Source: Aeromicrobium sp. Root495
GTDB lineage: Bacteria; Actinomycetota; Actinomycetes; Propionibacteriales; Nocardioidaceae
Length of the DNA stretch: 64,000 nt
Assembly: GCF_001426755.1 (NCBI RefSeq)
Contig: NZ_LMFJ01000001.1
Coordinates: 2,000,601 to 2,064,600, forward strand
Reading direction: 5' to 3'
Positions 1-8,519 of the stretch are shown here, one piece after another (within the stretch, counting starts at the first letter, position 1; each line of letters starts with the position of its first letter). Below the pieces are notes generated by a model. The model was not told the DNA's origin. It did no database searches and saw nothing but the letters and a program-made list of their open reading frames with translations. Both the position numbers and the translations under genes were made by a program.

Positions 1-1
1 C

Positions 2-2869
2 GGACAGGGCCACGACCTGCCCGCCGAGTGCCGGTGGCAGGCCGAGACCTGGCGGCGGGTCGAGGCGGCGCTGGATCGCCACCCCTCCCCCGACGCCCGG
101 CTTGCCGCCACCGCCACGGGGCTGCGCGAGGGCTCCCTCCAGCCGCGCCTGCCGCAGCGCCTCTCCTTCTTCGGGCACACCCGGATGCCCGCCGCCGAGC
201 TCGACGTCGTGGCCGCCCTGTCCACCCACCGCCAGGTGCACCTGTGGCTCCCCCACCCGTCCCGGCCCCGGTGGCAGCTCGTCGAGGACCGTGTGCCGAC
301 GTGGGGCACCCGGCCGGCCCGCGCCGAGGTCGACCCTCCCGAGACCGGCAACACCCTGCTCACCACGTGCGCGCGCGACGCCGCCGAGCTGGAGATCGGC
401 CTCCTGGGCCTCGAGGTCGACCTCGAGGTCGAGCACCTGGAGCCGCCCGCGCGACCCTCCTCGCTCTTGGGGCTGCTCCAGTCCGACCTCGTCGCGGACC
501 GTCCGGCGCAGCCCGGCGAGCCGTCCGAGCGCCAGGTCGCGGCGGACGACCGATCCGTCCAGGTCCACGCGTGCCACGGCGCGGCCCGCCAGGTCGACGT
601 CCTGCGCGAGGTCGTGCTCGGGCTCCTCGAGGACGACCCCACCCTCGAGCCGCGCGACGTCCTCGTCATGTGCCCCGACGTCGAGACGTTCGCACCGCTC
701 GTCCAGGCGGCGTTCGGGCTCGACGACGTCGAGGGCGTCGAGCACCCCGGTCACCAGCTGCGCGTGCGGCTCGCCGATCGCGCTACCGGATCGGTCAACC
801 CGGTCGCCGAGGTGCTGCAACGCCTCGTGTCCATCGCTGCGGGCGGCCGCACCTCCGCCACCGAGGTGCTCGACCTCCTGTCCCTCGCGCCCGTGCGGCA
901 CCGGTTCGCGCTCTCCGACGACGACCTCGACCAGCTGGGCACGTGGGTCACCACCACGGGGGTGCGGTGGGGCGTCGACGCGCAGGCGCGGTCCCGGTGG
1001 GGACTCGGCGGGCTGGCCCAGAACACGTGGGCCGCGGGCCTCGACCGCCTCGCGCTCAGCGTGGCCACCGAGCCGGGTCGGCCGGGCGAGGGCAGCCGCC
1101 TGGGCGGGGTCCTGCCCGTCGACGACCTCGGCAGCAGCGTCGTGGAGCTGGTCGGACGGGTCACCGAGGCCACCTCGCGGCTCGGGAGAGTGCTCGACGC
1201 GGCGTCCCGCCCGCTCGACCTCTCCCAGTGGGTGGCCCTCCTCACCGAGGCCGTCCAGGCGCTCACCAGCACCCCGGCCCGGGAGTCCTGGCAGGTCGAC
1301 CAGGTCGTGCGGGCCCTCGCAGGACTCGTCGCCGACCAGTCCTCCGGACGCCCGGGCGGCACCCTGGGCGTGGTCGAGGTCGAGGCCGTGCTGGCCCACC
1401 TCCTCGCGCCCCGTCCCACCCGCACGAGCTTCCGCACGGGGTCGCTCACGGTCTGCACCATGGTGCCCATGCGCTCGGTGCCGCACCGGGTCGTGTGCCT
1501 GCTGGGCCTGGAGTCCGACACCTTCCCCCGCACCCCCACGCCCCTGGGCGACGACGTCCTGGCCAGGCACCCCCTGGTCGGCGAGCGCGACGCCGCGGCG
1601 GAGGACCGTCAGCTCTTCCTCGACGCCATCCTGTCGGCCACCGAGCACCTCGTCATCACCTACACCGGCGCCAGCGAGCACACCGGCCGTGAGCTCCCGC
1701 CCGCCACGCCCGTCGGGGAGCTGCTCGACCAGCTCGCCCGCACGGCGCCCTCCCTCGACGTGCGCCATCACGTCGTCACGCGTCATCCCCTGCAGTCGTT
1801 CGACGCACGATCCTTCACCCCCGGTGCGGTCCTCGGACCCGGGCCGTTCAGCTTCGACACCGCCGCCCTGGCGGGAGCCCGGACCACGCAACGTCCGCCG
1901 GAGCCGGCCCCGCCGTTCCTCGCCGCCCCTGTGCCGCCGCGGTCCACCGAGGTCGTCACCCTCGACCAGCTCCGCGGCCTCGTCGCCCACCCGGTCCGCT
2001 CGTTCGTCCGCGAGGTGCTCGGCGTGACCCTCCAGCGCGAGGCCGAGCCCGTGAGCGACGCCATCCCGCTCGGGCTCGACCACCTGCAGCAGTGGCAGCT
2101 CAACGCCGAGATCCTCGACGAGGTCCTGGGCGGCGTCACGGGCCACGAGGCCGAGGCAGACGCCCGACGCAGCGGCGTCCTGCCCCCCGGCGCCCTGGCC
2201 GACGAGGTCCTGCGCTCGGCTCGCGAGACCATCTCCGGGATCTACGCCGTGGCGGACCCGTGGCGCACCGACGAGGCCCGCAGCGTCGACGTCGACCTGG
2301 CGCTGCCCGACGGCCGCCGGCTCGTGGGCACGGTGTCCGGGCAGCACGAGGGCCACGGCCTCGTGGTCACCCCGTCGCGGATCGGTCCCAAGCACCTGGC
2401 GGCCGCCTGGATCGACGTCCTCGCCCTGGCGGCCGACCCCCACGTCGCCGCGGTCCCCGTCCACGTGGTCGGCCGGGTCCGCGAGGGTCGGACCACGCGG
2501 GCCGGCGTGCGCAGCCTCCGACCGCCCGAGGCCCCCGACGTCCTCGGGCACCTCACCGACCTCCTCGACCTCTGGGAGCTGGGCATGACCGCCCCGCTGC
2601 CCCTGCCGGTGAAGACCTCGTACGCCTTCGCCGAGGCCCTGCGGCGCACCACCGTGGGCAACGCCGAGCGCATCGCCGAGCCCGAGTGGGTCGGCAACCG
2701 CAACCACGACATCGACGGCGAGGACGCCGACCCGTACCACGTGCAGGTGCTGGGAGCCGGGACCTCGTTCGCCCGGCTCGTGCGGCTCGAGGTGGCAGGC
2801 CTGGGGCTCCACCAGCTGGCGCCGCGCCTGTGGAACCCCCTGCTCGACCACGTGGGGAGCCCGGCATGA
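2..2869 (+). CDS. recC: RecC, exonuclease V gamma subunit (5' partial)
   Basis: RecC is the Chi-scanning subunit of the RecBCD helicase-nuclease that resects double-strand breaks. The reading frame is open from base 2, so the N-terminus lies outside the window; 955 residues are present. The early segment LPQRLSFFGHTRMP matches the RecC region that follows the first helicase-like domain, and the C-terminal part has the inactive nuclease-like fold seen in RecC. The first internal ATG, at 185, cuts into conserved sequence and is not the true start. The stop overlaps the recB start as ATGA (2866-2869), indicating translational coupling. Identity rests on sequence style plus the following recB and recD. 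Confidence 0.93.
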   Translation, partial: GQGHDLPAECRWQAETWRRVEAALDRHPSPDARLAATATGLREGSLQPRLPQRLSFFGHTRMPAAELDVVAALSTHRQVHLWLPHPSRPRWQLVEDRVPTWGTRPARAEVDPPETGNTLLTTCARDAAELEIGLLGLEVDLEVEHLEPPARPSSLLGLLQSDLVADRPAQPGEPSERQVAADDRSVQVHACHGAARQVDVLREVVLGLLEDDPTLEPRDVLVMCPDVETFAPLVQAAFGLDDVEGVEHPGHQLRVRLADRATGSVNPVAEVLQRLVSIAAGGRTSATEVLDLLSLAPVRHRFALSDDDLDQLGTWVTTTGVRWGVDAQARSRWGLGGLAQNTWAAGLDRLALSVATEPGRPGEGSRLGGVLPVDDLGSSVVELVGRVTEATSRLGRVLDAASRPLDLSQWVALLTEAVQALTSTPARESWQVDQVVRALAGLVADQSSGRPGGTLGVVEVEAVLAHLLAPRPTRTSFRTGSLTVCTMVPMRSVPHRVVCLLGLESDTFPRTPTPLGDDVLARHPLVGERDAAAEDRQLFLDAILSATEHLVITYTGASEHTGRELPPATPVGELLDQLARTAPSLDVRHHVVTRHPLQSFDARSFTPGAVLGPGPFSFDTAALAGARTTQRPPEPAPPFLAAPVPPRSTEVVTLDQLRGLVAHPVRSFVREVLGVTLQREAEPVSDAIPLGLDHLQQWQLNAEILDEVLGGVTGHEAEADARRSGVLPPGALADEVLRSARETISGIYAVADPWRTDEARSVDVDLALPDGRRLVGTVSGQHEGHGLVVTPSRIGPKHLAAAWIDVLALAADPHVAAVPVHVVGRVREGRTTRAGVRSLRPPEAPDVLGHLTDLLDLWELGMTAPLPLPVKTSYAFAEALRRTTVGNAERIAEPEWVGNRNHDIDGEDADPYHVQVLGAGTSFARLVRLEVAGLGLHQLAPRLWNPLLDHVGSPA

Positions 2870-5800
2870 CCACGCCCGAGGCTCCTCAGGAGTTCCGCAT
2901 CGAGGACCCGCTGCCCACGGGCACGCTCCTGCTCGAGGCCAGCGCCGGCACCGGCAAGACGTGGGCCATCGCCGCCCTGGTCACGCGATTCGTGGCCGAG
3001 GACCGGGCCCGCCTGGAGGACCTGCTGGTCGTCACGTTCGGGCGGGCCGCCAGCGCCGAGCTCCAGGACCGGGTGCGAGAACGGCTCGTCCAGGCCGAGG
3101 CCGTCCTGTCGGGACAGTCGCCCCCTCCGCCCGACGACGCGCTGCTGATGCTGCTGGTGCGCGTCGACGACGTGGAGCGCGCTGCCCGCACCCGACGTCT
3201 GCGCCGCGCCATCGGTCAGTTCGACGAGGCCACCATCACCACCACCCACGGGTTCTGCCACGCCGTGCTGAGGAGCCTCGGCACCACCGGAGACGTCGAG
3301 CCGGGCTCGGCGCTCGTCGAGGACGACCTCCAGATCGTCGACGAGGTGGTCTCCGACCTCTACCTCCGCGCGGTCGGCCTGGGAGCGACGCCTCCGTTCA
3401 CCCCCGACGAGGCCCGCACGCTCGGCCGCAAGGCCGTGGAGGACCCCGCCGCCCACCTGCTGCCCACCGATGCCGAGCCCGACTCCGTGCCCGACCTGCG
3501 TCGCCGGTTCGCCGCCGCCGTGCGTGAGGAGTCCGCGCGTCGACGCCTCGCCGCCAGGACCCTGTCGTACGACGACCTCCTGCAGCGCCTGGCCGAGGCG
3601 CTCGAGGATCCCGGGTCGGCCGCCGGCACGGTCATGCGCGAGCGCTGGAAGATCGTCCTCGTCGACGAGTTCCAGGACACCGACCCCGTGCAGTGGCGCA
3701 TCCTGGAGAGCGCGTTCGTGGGGCACTCCACCCTCGTGCTCGTCGGCGACCCGAAGCAGGCCATCTACGCCTTCCGCGGTGGCGACGTCCGCACCTACCT
3801 CGATGCCGCAGCCGTCGCGCAGGCGCGACGCACGCTCGTCGTCAACCACCGCAGCGACGCCCCGCTCGTCGCGCGCGTCGACGCCCTCATGCACGGAGCG
3901 GCGCTCGGCGACGAGGAGATCGTGGTGCGTCCGGCACGCGCAGCCCGCGAGGGCTCCCGCCTCCACGACCCCCGGACGTCGGAGCCGTTCCGCCTGCGGG
4001 TCCTCACCCGCGAGGACGCCGAGGCCTCGCCGGGCAAGGACGTCCCCGTCGGCACGGCACGAGGCCTGGTCGCGGCCGACGTGGCCGCCGACGTCAACGC
4101 CCTCCTGGCCGGTGGCGCCACGTTCGACCCCGGCGACGGTGCCCGGCCGGTCCGTCCCGGCGACGTCGCCGTCCTCGTCGAGCGCCACGCCGACGCCGAG
4201 CTCGTGCAGGACGCCCTCGCCCGCCTGGGGGTCGCGGCAGTGCGCGGCAGCGGGACCGACGTCCTGCAGAGCCCCGCGGCCGACCACTGGCTCACGCTCC
4301 TGGCCGCCATGGCCGCGCCCCACCGCAGCGGACTGGTGCGGGCAGCCGCCCTGGGCCCCTTCCTGGGATTCTCCGCGGCCGACCTGGCCTCCGACTCCGA
4401 CGACCAGGTCACCGACGTCGTGGCCGCCCGGCTGCGCGACCTCACCGAGATCCAGCGCGACCGCAGCACGGCCGAGCTCGTGGAGACCCTCGTGGGCGAC
4501 GCTGCCGTGGTCGAGCGCATCCTGCGGGTCCAGGGCGGGCGTCGGCTGCTCACCGACCTCGAGCACGTCGGGCAGGTGCTGCAGCAGGCGGCGCACGACA
4601 CCGGTCTCGGTCTCGTCGGCGTCCTGGGCTGGCTCACCGAGCACCGGACCGACGGTCCCGTGGGCGACCGGTCCCGCCGGCTCGACAGCGACGCCGACGC
4701 CGTCCAGATCGTCACCACGTACGTCAGCAAGGGGCTCCAGTACCCCGTGGTCTACGCCCCGTTCCTGTTCGACCGCTACGTCGGCCGCGCCACCTACCCG
4801 CGGCTGCACGACGCCGATGGCCGGCGCGCGCTCGACGTCGGAGGCAGCGGCCCGTCCTGGGACGTCCACACCAGGGTGGCCCGGGCCGAGCTGGCCGGCG
4901 AGGCCCTGCGGCTGCTCTACGTCGCCATGACCCGGGCCCAGTCCCGTCTCGTCATGCACTGGGTCCCCACCTCCAACGGCCGCCACGCGGCGCTCACGCG
5001 CATGCTCTTCCGACCTGAGCCGGATGCGGCGCACGTCCCCGACGAGTGGGTCCCGCCCACCGACACCGACGCCGTCGCCCGGGCCCGGGCCTGGGAGGCA
5101 CGTGGGGGTCCGGCGGTGGAGCGCATGCAGACCGTTCCCACCGAGCCCCTCGAACGGCCCGCCCCCACCGTCGAGCTCTCCGCCCGAGCGCTCACCCGCA
5201 CCGTCGACACCACGTGGACCCGCACCTCCTACACCTCGCTCGTGCGTCGCGACGAGAGCCGGTCCGTGGGCAGCGAGCCGGTCGAGACCGGCCCCGGCGA
5301 CGAGGTCGACGTCGTCGTGCAGGACGAGTCCGACGCCGGTCTGGGTCCCTCGCCGTGGGGAGGCATCGCGGGAAGCGCCGAGCTGGGCACCCTCGTGCAC
5401 GGCGTCCTGGAGGACGTCGACGTCGACCGGCCCGACCTCGCGGCCGAGGTGCACCAGCGCCTCGAGGAGCAGCTCGCCCGCCGACCCCTGGCGGTGGAGC
5501 CCGACGTCCTCGTCCCGGCGCTCGTCGACGTCCTCCGCACTCCGCTCGGACCGCTCGCCGACGGGCTCACCCTCGCGGAGGCCCTGGCGGCCCGACCGTT
5601 CCGTGAGATGGACTTCGAGCTGCCGCTCGCCGGTGGCGATCGCGACCGCATCGGCGGCGGGCCTGCGCGCCGCGCCGGCACCCTGGCCCACGTGGCCGAC
5701 CTGATGGAGCAGCACCTGCCCGCCGACGACCCGCTGCGGCCGTTCGCCTCCCAGCTGCGCGACCCCACCCTGCGGGGTCGCACGCTGCGCGGCTACCTCA

Positions 5801-6192
5801 CGGGGTCCATCGACCTCCTCCTGAGACTCGAGGGCGGCCGCTCGCTGGTCGTCGACCACAAGACCAACCGCCTCGAGGGACCGGACGGCGGGCTGGAGGC
5901 CTACGCACCCGAGCACCTCGCCGACGCCATGCTCCACACCACCTATCCGCTGCAGGCCCTGCTGTACGCCGTGGCCCAGCACCGCTTCCTGCGGTGGCGG
6001 CTCCGGGGCTACGAGCCCGACGAGCACCTCGCAGGCGTGCTCTACCTCTTCGTGCGCGGCATGACCGGGCCCGACGTCCCTCGCGGCGCCGACGGAACGC
6101 CGTACGGCGTCTTCGCCTGGCGTCCGCCCTCCGCCCTCGTGCTCGCCCTGAGCGACCTGCTCGACGGGTCCGCCACCAGGAGGCCCGCATGA
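2866..6192 (+). CDS. recB: RecB, exonuclease V beta subunit (helicase-nuclease)
   Basis: RecB is the 3'-5' UvrD-family motor and the nuclease of RecBCD. The 1108-residue product has Walker A ASAGTGKT near residues 25-32, the superfamily 1 motif VDEFQDTD near residue 266, and a GDPKQAIYAFRGGD helicase motif. The C-terminal RecB nuclease domain shows GTLVHGVLED, GSIDLLL, VVDHKTNRL (catalytic Asp and Lys) and YPLQALLYAV (Gln and Tyr). The ATG at 2866 overlaps the recC stop and immediately precedes the ATPase domain. The stop overlaps recD as ATGA (6189-6192). All catalytic motifs are intact, so an active nuclease is expected. Confidence 0.96.
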   Translation: MTTPEAPQEFRIEDPLPTGTLLLEASAGTGKTWAIAALVTRFVAEDRARLEDLLVVTFGRAASAELQDRVRERLVQAEAVLSGQSPPPPDDALLMLLVRVDDVERAARTRRLRRAIGQFDEATITTTHGFCHAVLRSLGTTGDVEPGSALVEDDLQIVDEVVSDLYLRAVGLGATPPFTPDEARTLGRKAVEDPAAHLLPTDAEPDSVPDLRRRFAAAVREESARRRLAARTLSYDDLLQRLAEALEDPGSAAGTVMRERWKIVLVDEFQDTDPVQWRILESAFVGHSTLVLVGDPKQAIYAFRGGDVRTYLDAAAVAQARRTLVVNHRSDAPLVARVDALMHGAALGDEEIVVRPARAAREGSRLHDPRTSEPFRLRVLTREDAEASPGKDVPVGTARGLVAADVAADVNALLAGGATFDPGDGARPVRPGDVAVLVERHADAELVQDALARLGVAAVRGSGTDVLQSPAADHWLTLLAAMAAPHRSGLVRAAALGPFLGFSAADLASDSDDQVTDVVAARLRDLTEIQRDRSTAELVETLVGDAAVVERILRVQGGRRLLTDLEHVGQVLQQAAHDTGLGLVGVLGWLTEHRTDGPVGDRSRRLDSDADAVQIVTTYVSKGLQYPVVYAPFLFDRYVGRATYPRLHDADGRRALDVGGSGPSWDVHTRVARAELAGEALRLLYVAMTRAQSRLVMHWVPTSNGRHAALTRMLFRPEPDAAHVPDEWVPPTDTDAVARARAWEARGGPAVERMQTVPTEPLERPAPTVELSARALTRTVDTTWTRTSYTSLVRRDESRSVGSEPVETGPGDEVDVVVQDESDAGLGPSPWGGIAGSAELGTLVHGVLEDVDVDRPDLAAEVHQRLEEQLARRPLAVEPDVLVPALVDVLRTPLGPLADGLTLAEALAARPFREMDFELPLAGGDRDRIGGGPARRAGTLAHVADLMEQHLPADDPLRPFASQLRDPTLRGRTLRGYLTGSIDLLLRLEGGRSLVVDHKTNRLEGPDGGLEAYAPEHLADAMLHTTYPLQALLYAVAQHRFLRWRLRGYEPDEHLAGVLYLFVRGMTGPDVPRGADGTPYGVFAWRPPSALVLALSDLLDGSATRRPA

Positions 6193-8006
6193 CAGCCGAG
6201 TCCGCCGACCTCGCCGCCGAGCAGCCCCAGCCCATCGACCCGTTCAGCCGCCAGTCGGTCCGCGGAGCCGACGGGCTGCTCGGTCACCTCAACACCTGGG
6301 GCGTCCTCGAGCCGGCCGACGTCCACGTGGCCCGCACCATCTGCCGTCTGGCCCAGGACGAGGACGACTCCGTCCTGCTCGCGATCTCCCTCGCCGTCAG
6401 GGGGGTCCGGCTGGGATCGTCCTGCGTCCACCTCGGCTCCGTCGTGGCCGACCTGCGCCTCCAGCTGCCCCACGTCACGTGGCCCACGCTCGTCGACGAC
6501 CCCGTGGCCTGGCTCGCGCGGGTGTCGTCGAGCCCGGTCGCGTCCGGGACCGACCGTGTCCTCGTGGTGGAAGGTCCACTCCTGTACCTCGCGCGCTACC
6601 ACGGGCTGGAGGTCTCGCTGTGCGACCGGCTCGTCGGTCGTCTCACGCCCACCCCGCCGAAGGTCGACGAGGCGCTGCTGCGCCACGACCTCCACCGGCT
6701 CTTCGGCGAGCCGGGCTTCGAGCAGCAGCGCGCGGCAGCCGACGCAGCGGCCCGCTCCTGGACCACGGTCCTCACCGGCGGCCCTGGAACCGGCAAGACC
6801 ACCACCATCGCCAGGCTGCTGGTCGCCCTGGAGTCGCAGCACCGTGCCTCCGGGTCCACCCGACCCCTGAGCGTGGGCCTGGCCACCCCCACGGGCAAGG
6901 CCTCGGCCCGCATGCGGGAGGCGCTCGTGGGCGCGGCCACCGACACTCCAGCCTTCTCCGCCGAGGAGCGTGCCTGGCTCCAGGGCCTGCAGACCGTCAC
7001 GCTGCACCGGCTGCTCGGGGCCCGGCCCGACCACCGCACGGCGTTCCGTCATCACGCGGGGCAGAAGCTCCCCCACGACGTCATCGTCGTCGACGAGACG
7101 TCCATGGTCTCGCTGCTCATGATGGAGCGGCTCGTGCAGGCCGTGCCCGCCTCGTGCCGGCTCGTCCTGGTGGGCGACGCCGACCAGCTCGCCTCGGTCG
7201 AGGCGGGGGCCGTCCTGCACGACGTCGTGGAGGGACTGGGCGGGCTCGCATCCCCCTGGGTCACCCGGCTGAGCCGCGGGCACCGCTTCGACGGCGCCGT
7301 GAGCGACCTCGCCGAGGCCGTGGTCGAGGGCGACGCCGACCGTGCCCTCGCCGTGCTCACCGGTCCCGACGAGCACGTCCGCCTCGTCGCGCCGGAGGAC
7401 GTCTCCACCGTCATCGACGCCCGGCCCCGTCAGCAGGCCAGGGCCATCGCCCGGGCCGCGTCCGAGGGCGACGCGGCGGGGGCCCTCGCGCTGCTGGCCG
7501 AGCACCGGCTGCTCTGCGCCCACCGCGACGGACCGGCCGGCGTGAGCCACTGGAACGAGCAGCTCGAGCGCGAGGTCCGCCCGTACCCCGACGCCCAGCG
7601 TCCCTGGTACGTCGGCCGGCCCGTGCTCGTCACCCGCAACGACGCCACCCTGCGGGTCAACAACGGCGACGTCGGCGTCACCCTCGACGACGCCGACCGT
7701 CTCGTCGCGCATCTCGACACGGGCCTCGTGGTGTCCGCGGCCCGTCTCGCGTCCGTCCAGAGCGCGTACGCCAGCACCGTGCACCGCAGCCAGGGAAGCG
7801 AGTTCGAGCACGTCACGCTCCTGCTCCCCGACGAGGAGTCGCTCGTCCTCTCCCGCGAGCTCCTCTACACGGCTGTCACCCGGACGCGGTCCAGCCTCAC
7901 CGTGGTGGCCCGGCCCGAGACGGTGCGCCGCGCCGTGGAGCACCGCACGGCGCGTGCCAGCGGTGTGGCCGGCCGGCTCGCCGCCGCTCTCGAGACGAGG
8001 GACTGA
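6189..8006 (+). CDS. recD: RecD, exonuclease V alpha subunit (5'-3' helicase)
   Basis: RecD is the second motor of RecBCD, a superfamily 1B 5'-3' helicase. The 605-residue protein has Walker A GGPGTGKT at residues 197-204, Walker B VVDETSM, a GDADQL motif and the C-terminal STVHRSQGSEF motif that ends with AVTRTRSSLTVV. Its length is normal for RecD1. It is the last gene of the recC-recB-recD operon, and its start codon overlaps the recB stop. It is followed 19 bases later by a gene on the opposite strand; a loopless palindrome (GCCGGGCCCGGC, 8007-8018) lies between them. Confidence 0.96.
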   Translation: MTAESADLAAEQPQPIDPFSRQSVRGADGLLGHLNTWGVLEPADVHVARTICRLAQDEDDSVLLAISLAVRGVRLGSSCVHLGSVVADLRLQLPHVTWPTLVDDPVAWLARVSSSPVASGTDRVLVVEGPLLYLARYHGLEVSLCDRLVGRLTPTPPKVDEALLRHDLHRLFGEPGFEQQRAAADAAARSWTTVLTGGPGTGKTTTIARLLVALESQHRASGSTRPLSVGLATPTGKASARMREALVGAATDTPAFSAEERAWLQGLQTVTLHRLLGARPDHRTAFRHHAGQKLPHDVIVVDETSMVSLLMMERLVQAVPASCRLVLVGDADQLASVEAGAVLHDVVEGLGGLASPWVTRLSRGHRFDGAVSDLAEAVVEGDADRALAVLTGPDEHVRLVAPEDVSTVIDARPRQQARAIARAASEGDAAGALALLAEHRLLCAHRDGPAGVSHWNEQLEREVRPYPDAQRPWYVGRPVLVTRNDATLRVNNGDVGVTLDDADRLVAHLDTGLVVSAARLASVQSAYASTVHRSQGSEFEHVTLLLPDEESLVLSRELLYTAVTRTRSSLTVVARPETVRRAVEHRTARASGVAGRLAAALETRD

Positions 8007-8025
8007 GCCGGGCCCGGCGGTGGCC

Positions 8026-8373
8026 CTACGCGATGTCGTCGACGTGCCCCATGGCCGCCGCGCGGCTCGCGTACACCTCGAACGCCTCGGCCAGCCCCGA
8101 CATCTTCAGGATCGCGTCGGTCCGGCGGCCGGAGACCAGCCGCAACGGCACGTCGGCCTGCAGCGCCTCCTTGCGCAGGGCCACGAGCGCACCCAGCCCG
8201 GTGGAGTCGATGAACGTGACGCCCAGGAGGTCCAGCACGAGCAGCCCGACGTCGCGCGTCAGCTCCGTCGCGCCCGCCTCACGAACGCGCGGGGCCGTGT
8301 CGATGTCGACCTCCCCGAACGGGCTCACGACCGTCGTGTCGTCACTCCAGTCGATCCTCAACCCGAAGTCCAT
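8026..8373 (-). CDS. STAS-domain anti-sigma factor antagonist
   Basis: A 115-residue single STAS domain. The segment VTFIDSTGLGALVALR (residues 52-67) is the family's phosphorylation and partner-binding loop; Ser57 or Thr58 is the expected phospho-acceptor. Such proteins bind an RsbW-type kinase/anti-sigma factor when dephosphorylated and thereby free a sigma factor. It is divergent from the phytochrome-phosphatase gene, with 146 bases between starts. That enzyme is an obvious candidate for dephosphorylating it, although this link is inference. No RsbW-like kinase gene is in the window. Confidence 0.88.
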   Translation of the reverse strand: MDFGLRIDWSDDTTVVSPFGEVDIDTAPRVREAGATELTRDVGLLVLDLLGVTFIDSTGLGALVALRKEALQADVPLRLVSGRRTDAILKMSGLAEAFEVYASRAAAMGHVDDIA

Positions 8374-8519
8374 CCGTCCAACCCTCTCGCGCGCATCCTC
8401 GAACCTGTTCGAATCCTGCCAGAGCGCCGACGTGCCGGTCGGTGCGGGCGTCCTGCAACGGCTAGGGTGGCGGTGCCGGTTGTGCAGTCAGGCGGCGCCA
8501 TCGACGGGAAAGGTGTGTC

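Noticed and set aside
2242-6027. A 1261-residue open frame on the minus strand opposite recB
   Set aside because: It is antisense to an intact recB with all motifs; low-complexity Gly/Arg/Val composition is typical of shadow frames in GC-rich DNA.
8399-8412. TCGAAC-CT-GTTCGA, resembling an actinobacterial LexA (SOS) box near the phytochrome gene
   Set aside because: The spacer is two bases; LexA boxes of this type need four. It may be an operator for another protein, but it is not a convincing SOS box.
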